Shown here piece by piece: positions 9,389-16,814 of a stretch of 47,465 nt of DNA. The translations under genes were made by a program, and so were the position numbers. The stretch is from Desulfuromonas sp. Its GTDB lineage: Bacteria; Desulfobacterota; Desulfuromonadia; Desulfuromonadales; Desulfuromonadaceae. Where the stretch lies: positions 1-47,465 of the forward strand of contig JAGGYC010000073.1 in NCBI GenBank assembly GCA_021162745.1, written 5' to 3'. Each line of letters starts with the position of its first letter. Position 1 is the first letter of the stretch. The notes under the pieces are model-generated. The model was not told the origin of the DNA. It was given only the letters and a program-made list of their open reading frames with translations, and made no database searches.

Positions 9389-10572
9389 TGTGTGACTCCT
9401 GATGATTGAATCGGTGTTTTAATGCGTAATTTCATGCCGTCAGCGGCACCGCTGATGGCCGAAATAATCACCTGTTCGTTGGCGGTTAAACCACGCACCA
9501 GAATGCGATCGCGTTCTTTGCGCACAATGGTGATCGGTTTGATTTTCAGGCGTTGATCTTCATCGACCAGCCACAGACTGCTGTTGTCGCGTAGGGCACT
9601 GCGGGGGATAGTGAATATTTCTTTCAGGGTGATCCCCTGTAGTTCGACGTCGACGAACATTCCCGCTTGCAGAGGTAGTTCCGGGTGGGTGGCATAGGGG
9701 GCGTCCACGGTGACGACGATGCGGCTCATTCGCCCTTGTTCATCGACGGCGGCGAGGGTGCGATCCATATCTCCCGACCAGTGGTAGCGTTGGCGCGGAG
9801 TTGTCAGGCTTATGGTGGCTGCCGGTTTTTTCCTGTCCTGATTGTGTTTGTTGCCGATCTCAAGCCACGGTAGTTCGCTTAAGGGGATAGGGATAACCAC
9901 TTCCGCTTTGGCGGTGCCGATTAAGATCGCAATCTCTCTCCCGCTGGTGAGGTTTTGTCCAAGATCGATCTGTTCACTGAGGATGCGGCTATCAAATGGT
10001 GCGTAGAGTTTTGTCCGGCTCAGATTCAATTCGGCTAGTTGAACATCGGCTTCGGCGGCCCTGACGGCAGCCTGGGCCTGACGTTTTTGCGGTTCAAGGG
10101 CCGCCAACGGTGGTGGTGGCGTGGAGCCGTTGATGACGCGCCACTCGTTGCGAGCCACTTCGGCTTGATTGGTCACCTGCTCAAAATTCAGTAATGCACT
10201 GCTGAGTGAATTTTGCGCCTTGGTCAGCGCCAGAGCGTAATCTCTTGGGTCGATGGTGAGGAGCAGTTCACCCTGGCGGATATCACCACCGGCATGAAAT
10301 TGGGGATGCAGAGCCACCACCTTACCACTGACCTGGGGGGATAAACGCAGTTGTTGTTGAGGTTGAACCGTCCCCGTGGCCAAGATGTGTAACGGAACAT
10401 CCTGCGTTGTCATCTGTTGAACTTCAACCAGCGTGCCACGATCGATAAAAGGGTGCTTAGCCGGGGGCTGCCGTGATTTAATCAGCAGTACCGTTGCTGT
10501 TATAGCGCACAACAACACTATCAGGGGGAGCCATTTTTTATACAATGTTTTGTGGGGTGGCGTCTGGCTCAT
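9385..10572 (-). CDS. RND efflux periplasmic adaptor (membrane fusion protein)
   Basis: This adaptor joins the pump to the outer-membrane channel. The 395 residues show an N-terminal membrane anchor at about 14-31 (WLPLIVLLCAITATVLLI), a barrel-sandwich/lipoyl half (ATGTVQPQQQLRLSPQVSGK), a coiled-coil hairpin (AQNSLSSALLNFEQV and QAQAAVRAAEADVQLAELNL), the second lipoyl half (LYAPFDSRI) and a beta-barrel. An in-frame ATG exists at 10608, but I chose 10572: AAAGGAGG precedes it and its ATG overlaps the stop of the upstream gene as ATGA, the same arrangement as at the other junctions of this operon. Confidence 0.9.
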   Translation of the reverse strand: MSQTPPHKTLYKKWLPLIVLLCAITATVLLIKSRQPPAKHPFIDRGTLVEVQQMTTQDVPLHILATGTVQPQQQLRLSPQVSGKVVALHPQFHAGGDIRQGELLLTIDPRDYALALTKAQNSLSSALLNFEQVTNQAEVARNEWRVINGSTPPPPLAALEPQKRQAQAAVRAAEADVQLAELNLSRTKLYAPFDSRILSEQIDLGQNLTSGREIAILIGTAKAEVVIPIPLSELPWLEIGNKHNQDRKKPAATISLTTPRQRYHWSGDMDRTLAAVDEQGRMSRIVVTVDAPYATHPELPLQAGMFVDVELQGITLKEIFTIPRSALRDNSSLWLVDEDQRLKIKPITIVRKERDRILVRGLTANEQVIISAISGAADGMKLRIKTPIQSSGVTQ

Positions 10573-11966
10573 AAAGCCTCCTTTGCAGAGCGTATCCTGG
10601 TCATCCAATCGCCGCCGACAGCACGGGTCAGTTGAATGGTGTGGCCGAGGTGTTGATAGCGCATGTCGAGCAGTTGGCGATGGCTGCTGATGGCGGCATC
10701 GTTTGCTTCAATGAGATGTAGCGCGTTGTCGAGGCCGCGTTGGTATTGCTGTTTGATGTGGGCCAGATTCGCTTCGGCCTGTTGGTTACGATGGTTGAGT
10801 TGGGCGATGAGCCGTTGTTCCCCGGCAATTTTGTCGAGGAGGTCTTCCACCTCATAAATCGCTTTGAGTAGTGTCAGGCGTGCTTCGTGACGGCGTTGAT
10901 CGACTATTGCCGCGTTTTTGTCGATGATGGCTTGTCGTTTTCCACCGTCGATGATCGGTTGCAGGGCGTTGGCCGCCAACGACCAGAACAGATCGTTGAG
11001 TGTCACCGAACCCAGAGTGTTGTGGAGCAGGCCGATCCCGGCCCGGAGGGAGATCGACGGCAGCCGTTCGGCGATGGCGGCAGCGTGCTGGGCATCGGCG
11101 GCGGAAAACTGGTGCCAGGCGCCGGTCACGTCAGGGCGGTGTAATAATAGATCAGCCGGAATACCAATGTGCGGTTGTTGTATTGCGCGGGGGAACTCCG
11201 GGCTTGGGACCAGGTGGAGTTGGTCGCGGCGAATCCCCAACAGCAGGGCGATGGCGTGTTCACTGCTGATGATGTTGAGGTGTAGTGTCTCGACCACGTT
11301 TTGTGCTGAATCCGCCGCTTGTTCGGCAGTGTAAATCGCTCGGGATTGCTCAAGACCCTGATTGTAGCGTGAGCGGATGAAGTCAAGGTACTGTTGGCGT
11401 AATTGCTGTTGTCGGTTCGCTAACGCATACTGTTGCTGCTGTTCTTGATAGATAAAATAGAGGCTGGTCAGTTGTGCCGTTAAGCTGAGGTACAGACCGT
11501 TGATCTCGGCGTTACTCAGTTGTTGTTGCTGCTCGGCGGCGGCTTGGCGGGCCCCCAGTTTATTCCACAGATCTACTTCATAACCAGCGACGGCCTGTAG
11601 CAGGTGATTGTTTCCCGTGCTGTCCGTGACGATTCCCGGCAGCCGTTTTCGCTCTGCCGTTGCCGACAGGTTCAGCCACGGCAACAGGGCGGCATCGCTT
11701 ATGGCCAAGTTGGCCTCGGCTTGTTTTAAGCGTGCCTGCGCGGTCAACAAGGTCAAATTAGAATTAAACAGTTGCGTGATCAGGTCGTTGAGTTGCTCAT
11801 CATGGAATTGATGCCACCATAGATCGTTGTTGACCTGCTCCGCCGCTGTTCCATGGCGGTAATTCGGCCCGGTCATATCGTCTGCTTGCAGTGTGTTTTT
11901 TGGCGCAAGCGAACTGCATCCACTGCTGAGCAATACGAAGATGATCAGTAGAGTGAATCCTTTCAT
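10569..11966 (-). CDS. Outer-membrane efflux lipoprotein (OprM/NodT type)
   Basis: TolC-like outer-membrane channel of the tripartite pump. The 465-residue precursor has a lipoprotein signal with lipobox SSGC (Cys17), then the two-fold repeated helical hairpins of the outer-membrane efflux family (LTAQARLKQAEANLAISDAA in the first half, IKQQYQRGLDNALHLIEAND in the second) and the NodT-type segment LLLHRPDVTGAWHQFSAADA. Its ATG overlaps the tetR stop and its stop overlaps the adaptor start, both as ATGA, so the operon is translationally coupled. Confidence 0.92.
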   Translation of the reverse strand: MKGFTLLIIFVLLSSGCSSLAPKNTLQADDMTGPNYRHGTAAEQVNNDLWWHQFHDEQLNDLITQLFNSNLTLLTAQARLKQAEANLAISDAALLPWLNLSATAERKRLPGIVTDSTGNNHLLQAVAGYEVDLWNKLGARQAAAEQQQQLSNAEINGLYLSLTAQLTSLYFIYQEQQQQYALANRQQQLRQQYLDFIRSRYNQGLEQSRAIYTAEQAADSAQNVVETLHLNIISSEHAIALLLGIRRDQLHLVPSPEFPRAIQQPHIGIPADLLLHRPDVTGAWHQFSAADAQHAAAIAERLPSISLRAGIGLLHNTLGSVTLNDLFWSLAANALQPIIDGGKRQAIIDKNAAIVDQRRHEARLTLLKAIYEVEDLLDKIAGEQRLIAQLNHRNQQAEANLAHIKQQYQRGLDNALHLIEANDAAISSHRQLLDMRYQHLGHTIQLTRAVGGDWMTRIRSAKEAL

Positions 11967-12610
11967 AACGGCTCCATCCCTGCACTGACAAAAGAGACCG
12001 TCTCGTCAATGAGGGTCTCGATGTCGCTGGCCGGTTGCTGTTGCTGAGCCGATATGGGAATGTCGATCTCCCGCATGGCAAAGGTCAGCGTGCCGAGGGT
12101 GAATTGTAGTCTCATCTGTAGGGTCGTGCTTGGAATCGTCGGTAGCGCCGCCTTGAGGGCGGCGAACAGTTGATCAATGAGTGGTTTCATGATGGAGACA
12201 AATAAGCTGCGAAATTCGTTATGCGGGTTCATCATCAGGGTGCTGACAATGGACATGAAATCTTTGTGCGCCATATTTTTTTGTGAAAAGTGCAACGTTG
12301 GTTCGATAAACGCATGTAATATCTCGGCAACCGTCGTTCGCCGGTTCTCGTCCCTCGCCGTCTGAATGATCGCGTTGAGTTGACGGTGTCGTTCATTGTT
12401 CAGCGGTGTCATGCGGCGCAATAACACGGCTTGTATCAATTGTTTTTTGCTGCCGAAATGATAGTTGACCGCAGCGAGGTTGACCTTGGCGGTACTGGTG
12501 ATGGCACGTAGCGTTGTTGCATGGATACCTTGAGTGGCAAACAGATGCTCTGCCGTATCGAGGATTATCTCTTGGGTCGCGGAATATTTAACTGGGGCAA
12601 TATAATTCAT
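11963..12610 (-). CDS. TetR-family transcriptional regulator, likely autorepressor of the efflux operon
   Basis: The 215-residue protein begins with a TetR helix-turn-helix (ILDTAEHLFATQGIHATTLR, then VNYHFGSKKQLI), followed by a helical C-terminal domain that resembles the CerR/DUF1956 group. It is the first gene of the efflux operon. A 7-bp inverted repeat with 9-bp spacer (CAAACAA/TTGTTTG) begins 2 bases upstream of the start codon and overlaps the predicted -10 box, the classic layout for autorepression released by a pump substrate. The start codon has no Shine-Dalgarno, and the predicted transcription start falls on the ATG itself, so the first cistron may be leaderless. No alternative Met lies nearby. 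Confidence 0.9.
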   Translation of the reverse strand: MNYIAPVKYSATQEIILDTAEHLFATQGIHATTLRAITSTAKVNLAAVNYHFGSKKQLIQAVLLRRMTPLNNERHRQLNAIIQTARDENRRTTVAEILHAFIEPTLHFSQKNMAHKDFMSIVSTLMMNPHNEFRSLFVSIMKPLIDQLFAALKAALPTIPSTTLQMRLQFTLGTLTFAMREIDIPISAQQQQPASDIETLIDETVSFVSAGMEPL

Positions 12611-12611
12611 A

Positions 12612-12645
12612 CAAACAATTTAAACGCTTGTTTGAAGTATGTCAA
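12612..12645 (-). promoter_or_regulatory. Promoter with overlapping TetR-type operator for the efflux operon
   Basis: Reading the minus strand: -35 TTGACA (12645-12640), a 17-bp spacer, then -10 TAAATT (12622-12617). The inverted repeat CAAACAA-N9-TTGTTTG (12634-12612) covers the downstream part of the spacer and the -10 box. A start about 7 bases after the -10 would fall at about 12610, the A of the tetR ATG. A bound repressor would block polymerase directly. Confidence 0.7.
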
Positions 12646-12732
12646 TCGTTAACTGGAGATGTCAGGAGACCCTCTCATAACAGTCTCCCGGAATAATTAC
12701 CCTGATTCAGGATTGAGATGGGTGTGGAGCCA

Positions 12733-12763
12733 TAAAAAAAGGGCCGGTCAAATGACCGGCCCT
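12733..12763 (-). terminator. Intrinsic terminator of the ext operon
   Basis: Stem GGGCCGGTCA-tt-TGACCGGCCC followed by seven Ts when read on the minus strand, 14 bases past the cytochrome stop codon. Confidence 0.9.
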
Positions 12764-12776
12764 CGGTGTTGCAGTG

Positions 12777-14168
12777 TTACTTGGCGTTACCTGAACGATA
12801 CGTGGTTGGTTTTGCTTTCTTGTCGAGACTGATCGTCTCTTCCCACTCTTTCCACAGTACAGCGCCGGACATGGTGCCGAACGGCTTGTACCAGAGTTCA
12901 ACGGTGACGTCCATTTCACGCTCTTCAGCAACTTGCTTGCCATCGTCTCCCTTTTCAGTGACAGGGAAGAATATGTCGAAACGCTCTTCAACTTCTTTGC
13001 CTGGAGCCAGGCCGGTATCTTCGACAATCGAACTCTTCTCGTAGGGACCACGACCCATGTTGTTACCACGTGCCATCAACTTGGGTGTAGGCATGTAGAT
13101 AATTTCTTCTTCAAACAACTCATCGTCTTCTTCAGTTTCCGCTTTTACCGACAGAACCAGTCGGTTAGGAGTCGGTCAGCCATCGGGGATGGAGTGGCCG
13201 CTGCGGTTCACCATTTTAACTTTGACGACGGCCTTGGGCTTGAGTGTGCTGCCGTCGAGCCATTGAGAAACATAGCCTTCAACCTTGAAGTCGACAGCCA
13301 TCTTTTGCATGGTTTCATCGCTGTAGCTGAGGATTTTGTGGCCGAGACCACTCTTTTCCATGTGGCATTCCTGACATGTTTCCATGCCGCCTTCAGCCTT
13401 GTATGCCCACATGTAGCTGCCGTATGCTGTTGCACACTGGGTGGGATTTTCCAGCTCAAGGTTGGGGCCCATGCCGTGACACTGACCGCAGAAGATCGAT
13501 TCGTCCATGATATAGCTGCGCTTCATCTTGTCGAAGGTGTCGTCTTCGTGCTCACCGTCATTGAAACCGTAAACGGTATCATGTTGCGGATAACCATCGG
13601 TCCACTTGTGGGTGATCGCCATGCGGTTGTGGCAGACCAGGCAGTTGATGTTCAGGCTGGTCAGGGTTTTTTGGTGCTTGTCACGAATTTTAACCGCTTT
13701 TTTGTTGTCGGGATCCTTCATGGCTATCTTGGCATTGTCATACCATTCCATCAGAGTTTCTGCCAACTCAACAGCGACTTTGTCTTTTGCATCAGCCAAT
13801 TGCGGCAGGTGGCACTTCATGCAGCCCATCCAATGCTCAACTTTGATATCCTTGGTACTCTTGACGCCGGAGTATTCCCACGCCATAAAACCGTTTTTCA
13901 TGGCGGTGATCATGGTTGCCGCAGCGCGACCGGTGCCGTAGATAGAGCGGGCATGGGGAGATGCTGCCCAGTCGTCATGAACTTCCTCATGGCAATCAAT
14001 GCAGCCGGTCGAATCATACATCTCGATCAGCTCTTTCAAGCTATTGGCTTTGCCCTTTTTCGCCACGATGGTACCATCGCGGCCAACGCCGGCACCTATC
14101 GCGAACGCCATGGAGACGCTTAACCACAGGGCGATGACGGTAAGGCTGATAATTCGTATTATTTTCAT
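12777..14168 (-). CDS. extKL: Five-heme c-type cytochrome selenoprotein, ExtKL type (UGA at 13176-13178 read as selenocysteine)
   Basis: This is one 463-residue protein if the in-frame TGA (codon 331) is decoded as selenocysteine; otherwise it appears as two ORFs of 330 and 113 residues in the same frame. A signal peptide (cleavage near residue 23) exports it. Five CXXCH heme sites lie at residues 56-60, 116-120, 176-180, 227-231 and 265-269. The UGA interrupts a continuous segment, GHSIPDG-U-PTPNRLVLSV, and the downstream part has no start or ribosome-binding site at its head. A hairpin fitting a bacterial SECIS begins 10 bases after the UGA. The neighbours (DUF3373-like barrel, small periplasmic protein) match the Geobacter ext electron-conduit cluster, whose ExtKL cytochrome I recall is annotated as a (seleno)protein. 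Likely role: periplasmic electron carrier or oxyanion reductase. AGGAAA precedes ATG 14168. Confidence 0.85.
13147..13178 (-). promoter_or_regulatory. Bacterial SECIS element with its UGA(Sec) codon
   Basis: On the minus strand, UGA (13178-13176) is followed by 10 bases, then a perfect 6-bp stem ACCGAC (13165-13160) / GUCGGU (13152-13147) closing a 7-base loop UGGUUCU. A guanine in the first two or three loop positions, about 18 bases after the UGA, is the SelB-recognition pattern of bacterial SECIS elements. Confidence 0.8.
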
Positions 14169-14195
14169 TGCAATTTCCTATTCTGAAAGCGGAAA

Positions 14196-14225
14196 GGAAG
14201 CCCCTGTCGTTTGACAGGGGCTTCC
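14196..14225. other. Perfect intercistronic hairpin between extJ and extKL
   Basis: A 13-bp perfect inverted repeat GGAAGCCCCTGTC-N4-GACAGGGGCTTCC lies in the 86-base gap. On the coding (minus) strand it is followed by only TTTCC, too weak for full termination, so it could be a partial attenuator or an mRNA-stabilising or processing element. Confidence 0.75.
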
Positions 14226-14254
14226 TGTTGTTGCTTGTCAAAATGTTAACAGTT

Positions 14255-14488
14255 TTAGCAGCCTGTCAGTGCATCGGAACCTGCGGCAGGTGCAGCACCT
14301 TTTTTGACTTTCATGCTGACTTTGTCGCCAACACTGATTTTTTTAGCGTCTTTTTTGCTGACCTGTACGGTGACGGTGTTGCCTTTAACAGCAGTTACCT
14401 CACCCTTGTAGGATTTTGCCAGGGCAGCGCTGCTCATGCCACCGATGAATGCGGTCATGGCGATCAGTACAATCAGTTTCTTTGTCAT
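14255..14488 (-). CDS. extJ: Small periplasmic protein, ExtJ type
   Basis: The 77-residue precursor has a clear signal peptide (MTKKLIVLIAMTAFIGGMSSAALA, cleaved near residue 24), leaving about 53 residues rich in lysine and valine: KSYKGEVTAVKGNTVTVQV, then ISVGDKVSMKVKKG, and a C-terminal cysteine. The repeated VxxVxGNxVTVxV pattern suggests a small beta-barrel fold. It lies between the beta-barrel gene and the cytochrome gene exactly where Geobacter ext clusters carry extJ; that positional match is the basis of the name. AAGGAG sits 6 bases before ATG. Molecular function is unknown. Confidence 0.75.
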   Translation of the reverse strand: MTKKLIVLIAMTAFIGGMSSAALAKSYKGEVTAVKGNTVTVQVSKKDAKKISVGDKVSMKVKKGAAPAAGSDALTGC

Positions 14489-14520
14489 TGGTTACTCCTT
14501 GTGTTTTTATGTTGTTTTTG

Positions 14521-14562
14521 AAAAGCCGGGACGGCCCCCATGCGGGAACCGTCCCGGCTTTT
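14521..14562. terminator. Hairpin between extI and extJ (weak or partial terminator)
   Basis: A 14-bp perfect inverted repeat AAAAGCCGGGACGG-N14-CCGTCCCGGCTTTT. On the minus strand the stem ends in TTTTC, so some transcripts could stop after extI while others continue into extJ. Confidence 0.65.
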
Positions 14563-14586
14563 CTTGTTTCGTTAGTTATAGCTGTT

Positions 14587-16401
14587 TTAGAACCAAGCTT
14601 CCATGGTCAAGTATACCTGATCCATCGAGTCGACGGGAGCAAAGAACTGAGCGTTGAGGGGATCCTCCAACTCGTCGATGTCCGCCGGAGCACCCAGCCA
14701 GTTGCCGCTGCCGGTGTACTCGTACTCGTAGTGCTGGTAGCCCAAGCGCATGAACGCTTTACACTTGTCGCTGAGCAGATCGCCGACAGGCATGTCCCAG
14801 AGCAGGTAGGCTTCGCCAACATGGCCGCGGGTGGCCAGCTTGGCCAGGGTCATGTCGTCATGACCGGGGGTCATGGAGATCCAGTTTTTGGTGCCGTAGT
14901 TGTACTCAAGACCAAGCTTCAGGCCGATGTCGTCCAGATCGTAACGAACGCCGGCATAGACGCTGTAGCCATCTTTCTGGCCTGGATTTCCCCACCAGGA
15001 ACCGAGCAGGGTGGAACCCATTTCGTCAACGCCATCAGGATCGGTGCGGCTCCAACCGGCGGAAACAAAGTAGTTGAGATCGGCAACTTTATCCAGATAG
15101 ACCATGGAGGTGTGGAAGATGTCGCCGAGGTTCTCGGTGTCGAGGGTGCCGTTGCTGATAGTGTGATCAGGGTCAATGGCGAGCTCAAGAGGGTTCGCGA
15201 ATGTTACGCCGTCAGGTACGTTGACAATGTTGACCGCCATGAACGACTGGATGTTCATGAAACGGGGGCCTTTGTTGATGATGTCCCAGCTGAAACCACC
15301 GAAATCCATGTCGTCAAGGTTGTCACCATTTTCGAGTGGACCGGCTTCAAACCCGCGACCGTAGCAGAAGCGGATTTTACTGTAGCCCATGAAGTCGAAT
15401 GGGTTGTCAAACACCATGCCCAATGAGGCACCGTCAAAGGCGTAGTCCATGTAGTTGACCGGGGTGGCCATCCGCTTGCCTGTGCCTTGACGTATGTGGG
15501 CAGGGGGACCGTCGGTGGTGGGGCGACGACCGATGGAGAACCAGATCGGTTGATCGGCAATATTGGTCCAGTTGATGTAGGCGCGATCAACACGCATGGT
15601 GCTGTCGGTCGGTTGACGGCTGCTGGCGCCATCCATTTCGTTAAAGCTGTTCATGAAGTAGGGGCCGTTGACGGTAGGGTTGGATGTCATACCCCAGGCC
15701 TTGTACATGGCCAGACGACCTTTGAACTCAAGGTTCTCAGCCGCTTTTACTTTCACGCCCAGGCGGAAACGGTTGGTGAACAGGCTGTCGTTCTTATAGT
15801 TGTTTTTTTCAGTCATGCTGTAGCCAATAGGGCCCATTGTAGAGGCCTTCCACGCGCCAATTGCAGCCATCATGGCATTTGGGTCTTGGGGGAAGCCTGC
15901 CATAGCTAATGCGTTAAAGTTTTCAATCATCATTTGGCGACTAGCAGCTGAATAAGATTGCATCATGCCAACAGCACCTTGAACCGCCGACGACATCATT
16001 GTGGTTTTGTCTTCAGTAGTTAAGGTTGGCATGGCGTTGAGTGCGTCAAGATCAAATCCACCGCCTTGAATCATCATTGCGGTTGCGTCTGCAATCTCAC
16101 CAGCACCCCAATACGCCTTGGTGTCGGCGTCGCTGAAGTCCAGGCGGGCACGGTAGTCGCCAGTGAACTCAAAGCGGCTGCTATTATCCCATTTTTCAGA
16201 GCTGCCTTCCAGCAGTTCAACAGAATCGGCGTTGTCGTCGGCTGCTTCTTGAACTTCATCCAGTTGCGATTGCAGGCTGCTCAGCTGTGAGGACAGCAGC
16301 TCAATCTGCTTTGCGAGGTCTGCTGTCGTGGGAGCTGCAAATGCGCCTGAGGGCAGGAGCATCATAGCGGCCAGGATCAGACCGACTGTTCTTTTTACCA
16401 T
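14587..16401 (-). CDS. extI: Porin-like outer-membrane beta-barrel, ExtI type (DUF3373-like)
   Basis: The 604-residue precursor starts with a signal peptide (MVKRTVGLILAAMMLLPSGAFA) and a short coiled coil (LAKQIELLSSQLSSLQSQL). The rest is a long series of amphipathic strands rich in aromatic and acidic residues, ending in the outer-membrane closing signature with a terminal aromatic (VYLTMEAWF). Features typical of the DUF3373 porin-like family include FEFTGDYRARLDFSDADT, NRFRLGVKVKAAENLEFKG and FSIGRRPTTDGPP. In Geobacter the equivalent barrel (ExtI) takes part in extracellular electron transfer and selenite/tellurite handling; I infer the same here from its position ahead of extJ and extKL. 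TGGAGG lies 8 bases before ATG. The rhodanese-like ExtH that precedes extI in Geobacter is absent here. Confidence 0.8.
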   Translation of the reverse strand: MVKRTVGLILAAMMLLPSGAFAAPTTADLAKQIELLSSQLSSLQSQLDEVQEAADDNADSVELLEGSSEKWDNSSRFEFTGDYRARLDFSDADTKAYWGAGEIADATAMMIQGGGFDLDALNAMPTLTTEDKTTMMSSAVQGAVGMMQSYSAASRQMMIENFNALAMAGFPQDPNAMMAAIGAWKASTMGPIGYSMTEKNNYKNDSLFTNRFRLGVKVKAAENLEFKGRLAMYKAWGMTSNPTVNGPYFMNSFNEMDGASSRQPTDSTMRVDRAYINWTNIADQPIWFSIGRRPTTDGPPAHIRQGTGKRMATPVNYMDYAFDGASLGMVFDNPFDFMGYSKIRFCYGRGFEAGPLENGDNLDDMDFGGFSWDIINKGPRFMNIQSFMAVNIVNVPDGVTFANPLELAIDPDHTISNGTLDTENLGDIFHTSMVYLDKVADLNYFVSAGWSRTDPDGVDEMGSTLLGSWWGNPGQKDGYSVYAGVRYDLDDIGLKLGLEYNYGTKNWISMTPGHDDMTLAKLATRGHVGEAYLLWDMPVGDLLSDKCKAFMRLGYQHYEYEYTGSGNWLGAPADIDELEDPLNAQFFAPVDSMDQVYLTMEAWF

Positions 16402-16461
16402 GTTGTTGCCTCCATAGTAGGTTTGTTTTAGGTGGAGCCGGTGCTCCGAAAATTTGTTGCG

Positions 16462-16478
16462 CAGCAGACCGTCTGCTG
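16462..16478. promoter_or_regulatory. 17-bp perfect palindrome in the extI leader
   Basis: CAGCAGAC-C-GTCTGCTG, 61 bases upstream of the extI start. Either a regulator operator or an RNA hairpin; nothing in the sequence names the regulator. Confidence 0.55.
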
Positions 16479-16488
16479 TGGCTTATGT

Positions 16489-16553
16489 CTATTGTTCATT
16501 GTCGCTGTGAGGTTCCGTGACAGGGGATCCTCACAGCGGCAAATTAACAATAG
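16489..16553. promoter_or_regulatory. Long inverted repeat in the extI leader
   Basis: Arms of about 24 bases (16489-16512 and 16529-16553) flank a 16-base loop. The inner CGCTGTGAGG/CCTCACAGCG and outer CTATTGTT/AACAATAG parts are perfect and the middle is imperfect. There is no T-run on the coding strand. It lies 88-152 bases upstream of extI and probably inside its mRNA leader, so it could be a structured regulatory RNA or a double operator. Confidence 0.6.
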
Positions 16554-16578
16554 GCTGATCATGATAACGGTTATTTTT

Positions 16579-16606
16579 AATATACGCATATCACGATGTG
16601 TGCCAG
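16579..16606 (-). promoter_or_regulatory. Candidate sigma-70 promoter of the ext operon
   Basis: On the minus strand: CTGGCA (16606-16601), 16-bp spacer, TATATT (16584-16579). It would give a leader of about 170 bases containing the two palindromes. The match is only moderate. Confidence 0.35.
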
Positions 16607-16753
16607 TTTTTGTAACGATCCGTTTTTGTGGAACTTCTTTGTTTTTTGTTGCGGGAAGGGAGGGTGGTTTTCAGAAATTCGCTGGCGATATAGCTGCTTG
16701 ACTCCGTAATATGACCAGTTTTTTCACTGCGTGAAGAGTGCGCTATAGCACAA

Positions 16754-16789
16754 ACTGAAAAAGGCGAGCTTGCGCTCGCCTTTTTCAGT
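16754..16789. terminator. Bidirectional intrinsic terminator after the glutamate synthase operon
   Basis: Stem ACTGAAAAAGGCGAGC-TTGC-GCTCGCCTTTTTCAGT with T/A tracts on both sides, 26 bases past the stop of the last glutamate synthase gene on the minus strand. Confidence 0.9.
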
Positions 16790-16814
16790 GATCTTTTATG
16801 TTGATTTGCCGTTG

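Noticed and set aside
12777-13118. Separate 113-residue gene downstream of the cytochrome
   Set aside because: Its frame is continuous with the cytochrome across one UGA; the conserved text continues between UGA and its first Met, there is no ribosome-binding site, and a SECIS-like hairpin sits at the UGA.
12933-14123. 396-residue plus-strand ORF opposite the cytochrome
   Set aside because: Antisense shadow; the minus strand has heme motifs, a signal peptide and a ribosome-binding site.
13176-14168. Truncated cytochrome pseudogene
   Set aside because: A single stop in an otherwise intact frame, with strong coding character on both sides and the hairpin at the right distance, fits Sec insertion better than decay.
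14449-15426. 325-residue plus-strand ORF opposite the barrel gene
   Set aside because: Antisense shadow of extI with no recognisable domain or start signal.
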